A DNA stretch of 60,342 bases from Verrucomicrobiales bacterium. Lineage in GTDB: Bacteria > Verrucomicrobiota > Verrucomicrobiia > Verrucomicrobiales > DEV007. Below the pieces are notes generated by a model. It did not search any database. It was not told the DNA's origin and saw only the letters and a list, made by a program, of their open reading frames with translations. Of this stretch, positions 35,786 to 44,770 are shown piece by piece. Location: NCBI GenBank assembly GCA_028047635.1, contig JAOFXR010000013.1, positions 1-60,342 on the forward strand, read 5' to 3'. Made by a program: the position numbers and the translations under genes. Positions within the stretch are counted from its first letter, which is position 1. Each line of letters begins with the position of its first letter.

Positions 35786-36952
35786 ATGGGACAAAGATGG
35801 ACGCTTAAATCAGCTTACGACGAGAAAGCACCCGGTTTACATCCCTTCGCGGGAGCACGGCTCAGGGTGTTTTTACGTCACGCGCTTTTAACCAGTGGTT
35901 TGGACCCGCGGACGCGCTACCAGCGCTTCATTGCCTGGGTCGCTCAGGGATTGCGCTTCCCTCTCGTGATTATTGAGAAAGTGAAATACAGTGGACGTAT
36001 TAAGCGCGCTGAATTCTCCGGGCCACCTGTATTTCTCATTGGGCACTGGCGTAGCGGCACGACCCATCTTCACAATTTGATGAGCCGTGATCCGCAGTTC
36101 GGATTCATCAAGTTCACCGAGACAGCAATACCGCTGGACATGCTGGGGCCAAAGGTTCGCATCGCCCGGAAGATCATTGACCGGGCTTTACCTGAGGATC
36201 GTGGATTCGACAAGGTCCGCCTCACTCTTGACGAGCCTCAGGAGGAGGAGATGGGCCTCGGGAACTTGAACCCGATTGGTTACTACAACATTTACTGTTT
36301 CCCTGAGCAAATGGAGTATCACCGCGACCGGGCACTCTTTTTTGATGGCTGCACCGGGGCGGAAAAAACGCGCTTCCGTAAAAATTACGAACTGCTCATT
36401 CGCAAGCTGAACTATGCGAAGGGCGATAAACGGCTCCTTTTGAAAAATCCGCCTTCAACGACGCGTATGGAGATGATTCTGGAGATGTATCCTGATGCCA
36501 AGTTCGTCCATATCGTGCGTAATCCGTGGGAAGTCTATTGTTCAACGAGAAGTCATTTTGCCCGCGTCTTCAATGCCTTCGCCTGGCAGGATTTTCGTAA
36601 TGTCGATATCCAGGAATACACTCTGACGACTTATGAGAAGCTGATGCGCCGCTACCTCGAGGATCGCGATCGTCTTCAATTACCTGAAAGTCAGTTGGTG
36701 GAGACGACTTATGAGGCGATCACCCGTGATCCGAACGGGGAGATTTGCCGAATTTATGACGCGCTTGGCATTGACGGGAAAGAGTCCGGTCTCTCCTCTA
36801 TCAATGAATATCTGAAGGGGCTCGGCGACTATAAGAGAAACGTTCACCGCGTTGATGAAGAGGAAGCTACGAGGATCCGTGAGCGATGGGGCTTTTCGTT
36901 CAAAGCGTGGGACTATGGCGAAGAGCTCCCCGAGAGTGTGGCGGTGAAGTAG
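35786..36952 (+). CDS. Sulfotransferase-family protein
   Basis: A protein of 388 residues with the PAPS-dependent sulfotransferase plan. The 5'-phosphosulfate loop FLIGHWRSGTTHLHNLM lies near 82, and the 3'-phosphate motif FVHIVRNPWEVYCSTRSHF near 235. The charged loop KGDKRLLLKNPPSTTRMEM precedes it. The first 65 residues are basic and hydrophobic, suggesting membrane association. The acceptor is unknown. The stop is only five bases before the lpxB start, so the two are probably translated together, which hints at a lipid or envelope glycan as acceptor; this is inference from position only. Confidence 0.85.
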   Translation: MGQRWTLKSAYDEKAPGLHPFAGARLRVFLRHALLTSGLDPRTRYQRFIAWVAQGLRFPLVIIEKVKYSGRIKRAEFSGPPVFLIGHWRSGTTHLHNLMSRDPQFGFIKFTETAIPLDMLGPKVRIARKIIDRALPEDRGFDKVRLTLDEPQEEEMGLGNLNPIGYYNIYCFPEQMEYHRDRALFFDGCTGAEKTRFRKNYELLIRKLNYAKGDKRLLLKNPPSTTRMEMILEMYPDAKFVHIVRNPWEVYCSTRSHFARVFNAFAWQDFRNVDIQEYTLTTYEKLMRRYLEDRDRLQLPESQLVETTYEAITRDPNGEICRIYDALGIDGKESGLSSINEYLKGLGDYKRNVHRVDEEEATRIRERWGFSFKAWDYGEELPESVAVK

Positions 36953-36957
36953 CTGTA

Positions 36958-38091
36958 ATGACTGAGCGCTCCATTTTTCTTGTTGCCGGTGAAATTAGTG
37001 GGGACACCCATGGGGCAGCGCTTATGCATGCGCTGGAAGCAAAGGGAGGTTGGCATTTCTCGGGGCTTGGCGGTCCGGAAATGAATCAGATTTCCGGCGA
37101 GGTCGAGGATTGGCTCGGCGAAGCGGCGGTGCTGGGACTGTGGGAGGTGCTGAAGAAATACAGCTACTTTTCCCGGAAAATGGACGAGACGGCCGAATCG
37201 ATCGGCTCGCAAAAGCCGGACGGGATCGTCTTCATCGACTATCCGGGCTTCAACCTCCGACTCGCGAAGCGTCTTCGAGATTCCGGTTATTCCGGAAAGC
37301 TGATCTACTACATCAGCCCTCAAGTTTGGGCCTGGAAGAAGGGGCGTATCAAGACGATGGCAGCTTTGCTTGACGTGATGATCTGCATCTTTCCGTTCGA
37401 GAAGGAACTCTATGAGCAATCAGGGCTGCCTACAATTTTCTCCGGGCATCCACTCGTCGATTCGATGGAGGCCGTTCGTGATCTTTCCATCACGCGCGAT
37501 GATTCTCTGATTGCACTGTTACCGGGCTCTCGTGAGCGGGAGATCGCGACTTTGTTTCCCCCGATGCTGAAAGCCGCGAAATTGCTCCTTGTCGACCATC
37601 CTTCACTTCGTTTCGCAACGACGGGAGCGACTGCGATCCTGACCGGGAAGCTCCGTGAGATGACCGCTGAAGCAGGGCTGACAGACCAGGTTCGAGTCGG
37701 TGAGGCAAGCAGCTACGAAATCATGCAGGCGGCGGGAGTCGGGGTTGTTGCTTCCGGAACAGCGACCCTCGAGGCGGCTTGTCTCGGACTGCCTTACTGC
37801 CTAACCTACAAGGTCGCATGGCTTACCGCAGTGGCCGCTCGTCGCGTCATGTCGGTCGACTATCTGGGCATTGTGAATGTGTTAGCTGATAGGGAGGTGG
37901 TTCGTGAACTGCTTCAGCAGGAGGCAACCGGCGAGGGGATCCATCGCGAGTTAGGGAGGCTCTTGTCAGATAGCGAAGCAAGGCACGCGCTGCAGGTCGA
38001 GTTGAGCGAGGTCGTTGCAATGCTTGGTGCGGGCGGTGCCGACGAAGGAGCCGCTAATGCAGTGCAGTCGGCGTTTGAACCAGAATCGTAA
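36958..38091 (+). CDS. lpxB: Lipid-A-disaccharide synthase
   Basis: Forms the beta-1,6 lipid A disaccharide from UDP-diacylglucosamine and lipid X at the inner membrane. From ATG 36958 it has 377 residues. Family marks: IFLVAGEISGDTHGAALMHA at the N-terminus, GIVFIDYPGFNLRLAKRL, YYISPQVWAWKKGRIKTM, FEKELYEQSGLPTIFSGHPL, LLPGSREREI near 180 and VVASGTATLEAACLGLPYCL near 262. An earlier start at 36886 would overlap the sulfotransferase and is unlikely. Unusually, it is not next to lpxA, lpxD or fabZ here but follows a sulfotransferase gene and precedes an M28 peptidase gene. Confidence 0.95.
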   Translation: MTERSIFLVAGEISGDTHGAALMHALEAKGGWHFSGLGGPEMNQISGEVEDWLGEAAVLGLWEVLKKYSYFSRKMDETAESIGSQKPDGIVFIDYPGFNLRLAKRLRDSGYSGKLIYYISPQVWAWKKGRIKTMAALLDVMICIFPFEKELYEQSGLPTIFSGHPLVDSMEAVRDLSITRDDSLIALLPGSREREIATLFPPMLKAAKLLLVDHPSLRFATTGATAILTGKLREMTAEAGLTDQVRVGEASSYEIMQAAGVGVVASGTATLEAACLGLPYCLTYKVAWLTAVAARRVMSVDYLGIVNVLADREVVRELLQQEATGEGIHRELGRLLSDSEARHALQVELSEVVAMLGAGGADEGAANAVQSAFEPES

Positions 38092-38103
38092 TCTTTCATC
38101 AGT

Positions 38104-39144
38104 ATGAACCAGGGAAAATTTATTCGCCTACTCATTGTCGCTCTTCCGACGGGATTGTTTATCCTCGGCTTCGGTGCGATGATGCAGTCAACTATGCAAG
38201 GGCCTGAGTCGATTATTGATCCCAACGAAAAGATTCGATTGGAAGCGGCTTCGCTTCATCGCAAACCCGTGAATCAAGCCGACTTGGAGCAATATCTCAA
38301 CGTTCTTTGCGTGAAGATCGGTGAGAGAAATTTACAAGTGCCTGCGGCGTTGGAGCAAACTGCGATTTGGTTGGAGTCGACTCTAGGAAGCGGGAATATT
38401 GGCTATCCCATCACGCGCCAGGTATATGAAGTGAATGGTAAGACGGTCAGAAATTTGATCGCTGAGTTACCAGGTACCAGCAAACGAGACGAGATCGTAG
38501 TCATCGGAGCGCACTACGATACCGTTCCGAATTGCCCGGGTGCGAACGACAATGGAACCGGTGTTGCTGGAATGCTGGCGTTGGCACGAGCTTTTGCCGG
38601 AGAACAACAGGAGCGCACCTTGAGGTTTGTCGCGTTCGTGAATGAGGAGCAGCCTTACTTTCAGACCGAAGACATGGGGAGTGTTCGCTATGCGAAAAAG
38701 TGTCGCATGGAAGGCGATAGGATTGTTGCAATGTTATCGCTCGATTCAATTGGCTATTTCACCGATGAGCCGGGGAGTCAAAGCGTTCCGGAAGGGCTCG
38801 ATAACGAATTCCCGGATACGGGTAATTTCCTCGCCTTTGTCGGTGACTCTAATTCTCGTTTTATCGTTGATTCGGCTAAAGCAAGTTTTGCGAACTCCTC
38901 CGGGACTCCCGTCGTCGGAGGTGTCTTTCCCGGCAGTGTGCAAGGGGTGGGCTGGTCGGATCATTGGTCCTTTTGGCAGGAGGAGTTTCCTGCCGTCATG
39001 GTCACTGATACGGCACCGTTTCGATACTCACATTATCACAAGCCAACTGATACCGTTGATCGTCTTGATCTTACGCGATTGGAAGATGTCGTGAGCGGAC
39101 TTAAGCAAGTCGTTACCGTCTGGGCGAATCCTTCGGGAAGATAA
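38104..39144 (+). CDS. M28-family zinc aminopeptidase-like protein, membrane anchored
   Basis: A protein of 346 residues with an N-terminal hydrophobic anchor or signal (about 7-26). The two-zinc M28 site is complete: VIGAHYDTVPNC (His, Asp) near 137, GANDNGTGVAG (bridging Asp), FVNEEQPYF (catalytic Glu-Glu) near 178, LSLDSIGYF and the last ligand in RYSHYHKPTDT near 315. It probably hydrolyses peptides in the periplasm; some relatives are glutaminyl cyclases, but the intact GAND and NEEQP motifs favour a peptidase. It follows lpxB by 12 bases and ends the three-gene operon before a hairpin terminator. Confidence 0.88.
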   Translation: MNQGKFIRLLIVALPTGLFILGFGAMMQSTMQGPESIIDPNEKIRLEAASLHRKPVNQADLEQYLNVLCVKIGERNLQVPAALEQTAIWLESTLGSGNIGYPITRQVYEVNGKTVRNLIAELPGTSKRDEIVVIGAHYDTVPNCPGANDNGTGVAGMLALARAFAGEQQERTLRFVAFVNEEQPYFQTEDMGSVRYAKKCRMEGDRIVAMLSLDSIGYFTDEPGSQSVPEGLDNEFPDTGNFLAFVGDSNSRFIVDSAKASFANSSGTPVVGGVFPGSVQGVGWSDHWSFWQEEFPAVMVTDTAPFRYSHYHKPTDTVDRLDLTRLEDVVSGLKQVVTVWANPSGR

Positions 39145-39161
39145 TTTTCGTCGGGGAATTT

Positions 39162-39185
39162 CTGTCAGGAAGCCTGGCAGTTTTT
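39162..39185 (+). terminator. Rho-independent terminator after the M28 peptidase gene
   Basis: The arms CTGTCAGG (39162-39169) and CCTGGCAG (39173-39180) pair over eight positions, with one G-T pair, around the loop AAG. A run of five T (39181-39185) follows directly. It lies 17 bases beyond the stop codon at 39144. Confidence 0.8.
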
Positions 39186-39214
39186 CGCGTTTGTTGTTGA
39201 GTCCTGTAAAGTAT

Positions 39215-39230
39215 CTACATACTTATGTAG
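39215..39230. repeat. 16-base palindrome upstream of the S16 protease remnant
   Basis: CTACATA (39215-39221) and TATGTAG (39224-39230) are perfect inverted arms separated by two bases. The AT-rich composition and position before a gene suggest an operator site or a remnant of one. Confidence 0.45.
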
Positions 39231-39240
39231 CATATACTTT

Positions 39241-40989
39241 GGCAATCTACGAGGCGGGGCGGTCTCTATTTTACTGTTTATTTTTATTCCCCATGCTTTC
39301 ATTGCTCAGGGTTCAGGGCGAGTCGTTTCAGGGTATGTTTCTCCGGACTTTAAAGCGAGGGGGGGGGTGAATGCTCTCAGGTTCACGGATTCGGACACAG
39401 CAATAGCATTGGAAATGGCTTCAGCCCTCTCTAAATTTGCAATCAGCCTTCCCGTCTCATCAGAGGATCAAGCGAAAGTGATGGTGTTGGCATGGGTCGG
39501 AGCTCGCGATAGGCGAGCCAACGGGAGCGCCCTCCTCAATGATGTCATCAAAGCAGATTTTTATCTACGGTTAGCCGAATACCCAAAGGAAGACCCTTTT
39601 TTCGAGGGCGCTCCCTCTCAAGCACTCCTTGAGACGCACGCTAGAGCGATAGTTACGTCGCTGACGACCCTTTCGCAAAGCAGCTCACAATCCAGCCGTC
39701 TTTACGCCGCTTATGCCAGGGATCTTATATTCAGGACTGAAACCCTGCCGGATGAATTCATAGACTTTGAAGCTGTCGTTTTGGATAGTGTAAAATGGTC
39801 CGACATCATGCCTGGTAGGGAGGAAATGGGTGTCAGCAGCGATTCTATCCAGCGATTCGCGAAAAGGCAGAGTCTTATTAAAGGCCTCCTTGTGATGGAT
39901 CTGGGCGGTTCTGAAGTGGCCGGTCAAGCATCTCAAATGAATGCAACGGTCCAGGACACCGGGAATATGAATTCGATCACGACCTTTCGGTTTAAAGACT
40001 GTCGGAGGATCCATGAAGTCGGCTCTTAATGAGGTGGAGAAATATCTGACGGTTAAGCACAAGGGGGTTCCTAAGGGCAAAGTCGTTGAGTTTGCCTTTG
40101 AGGAGCAGTATTCAAACAAAGACGGACCCTCTGCTGCTGTGGCTTGTGCTCTGCTGTTAGATTCTTTGATAACGGGTTCAGAACTTGATTCTAAATTCGC
40201 GGTTACCGGAGACATGAATGCTGATGGCGCTGTTCAGCCGGTGGGTGGAATCGAAGGGAAGGTGCGTGGAGCGACGAACCGTGATTGCACGCACATTGCG
40301 ATTCCTCGAAAGAATGCGCGAAGTCTTATCGATTGGATTGTGTTGGGGGATATCGAGCCGCTCGTAAACAACCAGGTATTCACTATAGGGAATTTCGAGG
40401 AGACTTCGGCTCTAGCTGTGAGCCCTGACAAGCGCGATGAGGCGCTACAAAATGCCATAACGATCTTTTCGGAAGTGCAGAAAGTACTCAAGCGTCCCAA
40501 TGGGTTGACTTATCTGGGAAACCGTCTTGTCCGCGGCCGCCTTCAGGAGATAATCAAGGCTGTGCCCAATCACGAATCGGCGAAATTGCTACTACTCCAC
40601 AGTCTCGGTAAGGCTCCATCGACACTCAGTCTTCGGGGGGGCTTTTGATCAGATTGATCGCGTTACAAAACCAATCTTAGAAGTGCTGGAAACAGGCGAT
40701 ATTGAGAGCTCTGCTGAGGGGCTGAACAATTCGATGTTCGCTCTCAGGCGAATTCGAAGCAAACTTGATCAGCGAGCACGAGTTACTTCTGATGCTCTTG
40801 AAGATCTATCAGAGATCTATCAGAGATCTATCAGAGATCTTGAAACATATCGGTCAATCGAAGACCGAACGGAACAGTCCGCGCTACCGGGAATTATTTA
40901 ATGAGTTCACGGTAAGACTTGAAAAGGTGAAGACCGCTTACAACGCTCTCGCGTCGGATCCTGACGTGCAAGAAGAGTTGATCCAGTAG
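39241..40989 (+). pseudogene. Lon-like (S16) serine protease gene, disrupted in several places
   Basis: Three successive frames assemble into one protein of about 580 residues. Frame one (to 40029) has a signal-like SILLFIFIPHAFIAQG and the segment ALRFTDSDTAIALEMASALS. Removing the T at 40000 joins it to frame two (to 40648), which holds the S16 core with the catalytic serine in YSNKDGPSAAVACALLLDSL and the lysine region in GGIEGKVRGATNRDCTHIAI. Removing one G from the seven at 40635-40641 joins frame three (DQIDRVTKPILEVLETGD). An 11-base tandem repeat then shifts the frame again before the true end (SDPDVQEELIQ, stop at 40989). No ATG, GTG or TTG lies in frame ahead of the signal segment. 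The isolated ORF 40013-40648 could still encode the protease domain. Confidence 0.75.
40802..40840 (+). repeat. 11-base tandem repeat inside the S16 protease remnant
   Basis: The unit AGATCTATCAG occurs three times in a row (40802-40834) and is followed by six bases of a fourth copy (40835-40840). Because 11 is not a multiple of three, each change in copy number shifts the reading frame; one copy instead of three would restore the C-terminal frame ending at 40989. Confidence 0.85.
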
Positions 40990-41002
40990 GAAATTTATAT
41001 CT

Positions 41003-41797
41003 ATGAAAGCTCGTTCTGTATTCTACATCCTATGCTTCGCTCTATGTCTCCAGGTAAGTTGCGAAAAAGCGGAAGATGAAAAGTGGACGGTAGGGGAAAG
41101 AGAATCCGCTCGCGCAAAATCTTTTGCCTAAAGAGGCACAATGCGAGATGCGAACCCGAAATATAATGAGGGGCTGACACTCGGAAAACCCACTCAGCCC
41201 TCTGCCGCAACGCTAACTGAGGCACAAATCAACCAGCTTCTTAATATTTGGGTGTGGAAAGTTCCACTAACGGTTCCGAAGGATACCAAAGAGATTTCAA
41301 TTTATCTCGAGGAATACGACGGCGAGGAGAGAGTTGAAATTCTAGCTCATCATAGCTTAGAACGTTTGGAATCTTCTAGAGCACCTAGAAGTAAGGCTGT
41401 CTCTGATATCGTTACGATTGCCCTCCGGTTTACTGATTTCGAAAGAAGTGGTTCTGACGCGCTGCGCACTTCTCAGGATGCTTTGTTCGCGACGGAGGCC
41501 GAAAAATGGCGAGGCAGCCGATTGAGCAATTCTACAAGATTTGAGAACCCACTTTATCGGACAACGGGTGATAGTATGAGTTTGGGAGGGTTTTCCCAAT
41601 ATATCGACCCATCGCTATCGGTTGAAACCGACCGTAAAGAATACATTAAAGAAGTAGAGCGAATCGGAAGAATACACCGCACTGAGTTTCAGGTTGGGTT
41701 GCTTTCCGCCAGCGTTGGCGATCTACCGCGAGACAAAGGGCCGAGCATTCGAGCAACCTTCCGGCTGGGAATTCGGTTTGAGTCGCCGACACGCTGA
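41003..41797 (+). pseudogene. Lipoprotein gene interrupted by an in-frame TAA
   Basis: ATG 41003 opens a lipoprotein signal peptide (MKARSVFYILCFALCLQVSC, lipobox cysteine at residue 20), but the frame meets TAA at 41129-41131 after 42 residues. Three codons later, in the same frame, an ATG at 41141 continues without interruption for 218 residues (TLTEAQINQLLNIWVWKVPL; SDIVTIALRFTDFERSGSDA) to the stop at 41797. The simplest reading is one 264-residue lipoprotein broken by a nonsense change; the downstream part alone would lack export. The family is not recognised. It lies 13 bases after the S16 protease remnant and may have belonged to the same operon. Confidence 0.6.
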
Positions 41798-41871
41798 TCC
41801 CGAGCCACTCCGTAAAAGATTTTAGCGCTGCCCTCGATATGCGCCTGAGGCCGGTTTGAGTGAACCTCAGT

Positions 41872-42243
41872 TTACTCTGGCACAAACGTTTCAGCCTTCT
41901 CGGTCAAGAACTCAGCAATACCGTTGTATTTGTCGCAGAGAATTACCTGTGGATTGACTGGCTTTTCGGTGAGTTCGAAGCCCATGATGATGACCTTCTC
42001 ACCCGCATTGATGAGGTGTGCGGCGGCTCCATTGATACCAATGATTCCGGAACCCGCTTCACCTTCGATCACGTAGGTCTCAAGGCGCGCTCCGGTCGTG
42101 GCGCTAACGACGAGAACTTTTTCTCCGACCCACAAGCCAGTTGCATCGATCAGATCTTTATCGATCGTAATGCTACCGATGTAGTCAACGTTTGCTTCGG
42201 TGACAGTGGCGAGATGGATTTTGGAGCGGAGAAGACTGCGCAT
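41872..42243 (-). CDS. panD: Aspartate 1-decarboxylase (pyruvoyl enzyme)
   Basis: Makes beta-alanine for pantothenate. From ATG 42243 the proenzyme has 123 residues, the usual size. It begins MRSLLRSKIHLATVTEANVD, and the self-cleavage site is Gly23-Ser24 in DYIGSITID, where Ser24 becomes the pyruvoyl group. The catalytic loop GEKVLVVSATTGARLETYVI and the GINGAAAHLINAGEKVIIMG stretch follow. An in-frame start at 42291 adds 16 residues that do not fit. It is convergent with the interrupted lipoprotein gene, with a 74-base spacer holding a weak hairpin (CTGAGG...CCTCAG, about 41848-41873). It precedes nothing in an operon; coaD is elsewhere. Confidence 0.94.
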   Translation of the reverse strand: MRSLLRSKIHLATVTEANVDYIGSITIDKDLIDATGLWVGEKVLVVSATTGARLETYVIEGEAGSGIIGINGAAAHLINAGEKVIIMGFELTEKPVNPQVILCDKYNGIAEFLTEKAETFVPE

Positions 42244-42417
42244 AAACGGAAAAGCGAGTTCAATTGTTTCGCAAGATTCAGTGAATTGCAAGGTTTCACT
42301 GCGCTGGAATGGGAGGAAAGTGAGGGATTGTTTGGTAAAGGGAACGAATTCTCCTTTCTCTGTGGAAGTGGACCGAAACTCGTGGCCGCTGCCAAAGCCT
42401 AATGCTCGTAGCCGAAC

Positions 42418-43899
42418 TTAAGATTTTGCCTGATCCACCGCCTGTTGCCACTCAGGGATTCGCTCACGAAGGCCACTTCTACTATTGACGGGGTCGTATC
42501 GTTCCGCGGCTGCCCATTTTTCAGCAATCTCTGCTTTGTCTTTCCAGACTCCAACAGCGATGCCAGCGAGAAATGCGGCACCGAGAGCGGTTGTTTCAGC
42601 GATTTGACTTCGCACGACTGGCACTTGGAGCAGCTCAGTTTGCATCTCCATGAGCAAATCATTCATCGAGGCACCTCCGTCCACGCGCAATTCGCCCAAG
42701 GCGATGCCTGAGTCCTGCTTCATTGCTTCGAGAACATCATAGCTTTGGTAGGCGATCCCTTCGAGAGCCGCGCGAGCGATGTGAGCCTTGTTTGACCCAC
42801 GAGTGAGACCGCTGATTACGCCGCGTGCAAAAGGATCCCAATGGGGGGCTCCCAGTCCTGCAAAGGCTGGGACAAAATAGACTCCGCCATTGTCATCGAC
42901 CTCGCGGGCAAGCGCTTCGATTTCTCCAGCTGAGCTCACAATTCCTAATTGATCCCGAAGCCACTGCACCACGGCTCCACCGATAAAAACACTGCCTTCG
43001 AGAGCATATTCGGTCACACCGTTCAGGCGCCAGGCAATAGTTGTCAGGAGCTTGTTATGGGATTTTACTCGATTGATCCCTGTGTTGAGGAGGACGAAAC
43101 ACCCCGTCCCATAGGTGTTTTTAGCCATCCCGGGCTCGTGGCAGGCTTGACCGAAGAGTGCGGCGTGTTGATCGCCGGCTATTCCGGAGATGGGAATCTC
43201 TCCATTGAAAAGTTCGGACGTGGTTGATCCGTAGATCTCGCTACTGTCGCGAATCTCCGGAAGCACCGAGCGGGGGATGTTGAGCAGTTCAAGCATCTCA
43301 TCACTCCAATCGGCGGCATCGATATTGCATAGCATCGTTCGGGACGCATTACTCGCGTCAGTGATGTGAAGTGCTCCGTTCGTCAGATTCCACACGAGCC
43401 AGGAATCGATGGTTCCGAAGGCAAGCTCCCCGCGCTCGGCCCGCTCCCTCGCCCCGGGAACGTTGTCGAGGAGCCAGCGCAATTTGGTGCCGGAAAAGTA
43501 GGCATCAACCACCAGCCCGGTAATCTCCTGGATGCGCCCGGCATGACCCGCTTCTGTCAGCGCAATGCAGGAGTCAGCGGTGCGTCTATCCTGCCAGACA
43601 ATTGCGTTGTGAACCGGTTTACCCGTCTTGCGATCCCAAAGGACGGTTGTCTCCCGCTGGTTCGTAATTCCGATTCCGGCGATCTCTGATGCTTCGAGCT
43701 TGGCTTCAGCGATGGCATTTCGTGCCACCTCAAGCTGGCTCTCCCAAATCGTCTCTGCCCTATGCTCTACCAGCCCGGGGCCGGGGAAAATTTGCTCAAA
43801 CTCCTTCTGAGATTTGCTGATCAAAACTCCGTCTTCGTTAAAGACAATCGCTCGGGAACTCGTTGTCCCCTGATCAAGGGCAAGGATGTATTTTGGCAT
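42418..43899 (-). CDS. glpK: Glycerol kinase
   Basis: Phosphorylates glycerol to sn-glycerol-3-phosphate in the cytoplasm. The 493 residues are full length for the FGGY kinase family: [20 protein letters not shown] at the N-terminus, [48 protein letters not shown]-type segment ([18 protein letters not shown]), [11 protein letters not shown] near 260, and [20 protein letters not shown] near 408. No GlpF facilitator or GlpD dehydrogenase is adjacent, so the glycerol pathway is not clustered. It is divergent from the membrane protein gene at 44069 and separated from panD by 174 bases without visible features. Confidence 0.96.
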   Translation of the reverse strand: MPKYILALDQGTTSSRAIVFNEDGVLISKSQKEFEQIFPGPGLVEHRAETIWESQLEVARNAIAEAKLEASEIAGIGITNQRETTVLWDRKTGKPVHNAIVWQDRRTADSCIALTEAGHAGRIQEITGLVVDAYFSGTKLRWLLDNVPGARERAERGELAFGTIDSWLVWNLTNGALHITDASNASRTMLCNIDAADWSDEMLELLNIPRSVLPEIRDSSEIYGSTTSELFNGEIPISGIAGDQHAALFGQACHEPGMAKNTYGTGCFVLLNTGINRVKSHNKLLTTIAWRLNGVTEYALEGSVFIGGAVVQWLRDQLGIVSSAGEIEALAREVDDNGGVYFVPAFAGLGAPHWDPFARGVISGLTRGSNKAHIARAALEGIAYQSYDVLEAMKQDSGIALGELRVDGGASMNDLLMEMQTELLQVPVVRSQIAETTALGAAFLAGIAVGVWKDKAEIAEKWAAAERYDPVNSRSGLRERIPEWQQAVDQAKS

Positions 43900-44068
43900 G
43901 GGTAGAATTTAGTGGATGCGTCAGGGCAAGGGAAGCGAAAATCGCTTTTTGCTTACCCCTGTAGAAAACGAAGTTGTGCTCTTGATGACTTTGGCTTTAG
44001 TGGGCATTCTAGGACCATCGGGGATCGAAACCGTTGGAGTAGCCCAAAAGAACGATCGCACTTCCATT

Positions 44069-44770
44069 ATGAGTAAATCAGAAATCTCTATCCTTTCTTT
44101 AGCCGGGATTGTTGGATTCATTGGAATGGTCGTGTCCATCGTTAATCCCGATTTTTTCACTGCTTCGTATGTGCCGGAAGACGGGTTGGTTGAGTGGATG
44201 ACGGTTTTCGCCCTGCTTTTTTCATCAGGGCTGATGGCGTGGCGGGCCTGGACTTTGCGAGCCCGGCGCAGCGTAGTGTTTATCGCAGTGACCTGTTTCG
44301 CAGCCTTTGTGCTTTTCTTTGGAGCCGGGGAGGAGATCTCCTGGGGACAGCGAATCCTCGGGGTTGAGGCGCCTGAGTGGCTTGAGGAGAATAACCGTCA
44401 GAAAGAAACCAATCTTCATAACCTCGTGATCGGTGATGTGAATCTCAATAAGCTTATTTTCAGCAAGATACTCGGCGTTGGACTTCTCTTTTACCTGCTG
44501 ATTTTTCCGATTACCTACCGGCTGAAGCCAAAATTCGCCCGTTGGGTCGATTCAATGGGTGTCCCTCTGCCCAGAGGGCTCTATGTGACGCTTTGGATCG
44601 TTACGATCATCATAACCGAGATCGTGGTTGGCACGGGAAAGCGTGGGGAACTGCGCGAATTCTGTCTCACCTTTATCCTCGCCGCCCAGCTCATTGGACC
44701 GCTCAATCATTGGATCTATCAAGGTAAGACTCCTACTGCGCTCGCAGGAACAGCAAAATGGTGGCCGTAA
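44069..44770 (+). CDS. Multi-span membrane protein with conserved EEISWGQR motif, unknown function
   Basis: From ATG 44069 the protein has 233 residues with about six membrane segments (SLAGIVGFIGMVVSIVNPDF; WMTVFALLFSSGLMAWRAW; VVFIAVTCFAAFVLFFGAGE; KILGVGLLFYLLIFPITYRL; LYVTLWIVTIIITEIVVGT; FILAAQLIGPLNHW). Between spans three and four is a charged re-entrant motif, GAGEEISWGQRILG, followed by NRQKETNLHNL, where the paired glutamates and the histidine could form an active or metal site. I have seen this motif in hypothetical proteins but know no assigned activity. An in-frame start at 43916 is possible but adds unmatched residues. Confidence 0.7.
   Translation: MSKSEISILSLAGIVGFIGMVVSIVNPDFFTASYVPEDGLVEWMTVFALLFSSGLMAWRAWTLRARRSVVFIAVTCFAAFVLFFGAGEEISWGQRILGVEAPEWLEENNRQKETNLHNLVIGDVNLNKLIFSKILGVGLLFYLLIFPITYRLKPKFARWVDSMGVPLPRGLYVTLWIVTIIITEIVVGTGKRGELREFCLTFILAAQLIGPLNHWIYQGKTPTALAGTAKWWP

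Noticed and set aside
36886-36957. An N-terminal extension of lpxB.
   Set aside because: It lies inside the sulfotransferase gene and the LpxB family starts at the ATG at 36958.
40013-40648. The S16 core as a normal stand-alone gene.
   Set aside because: Removing single bases at 40000 and in the G7 run extends the same protein coherently on both sides, so it is better read as part of a disrupted gene.
40802-40840. Short tandem repeats as a possible CRISPR array.
   Set aside because: Units are 11 bases without spacers; this is a simple tandem duplication in a coding remnant.
41848-41873. CTGAGG...CCTCAG hairpin as a terminator between the interrupted lipoprotein and panD.
   Set aside because: The stem is short with a 14-base loop, it overlaps the panD stop, and no clear T tract follows; kept only as a weak note under panD.
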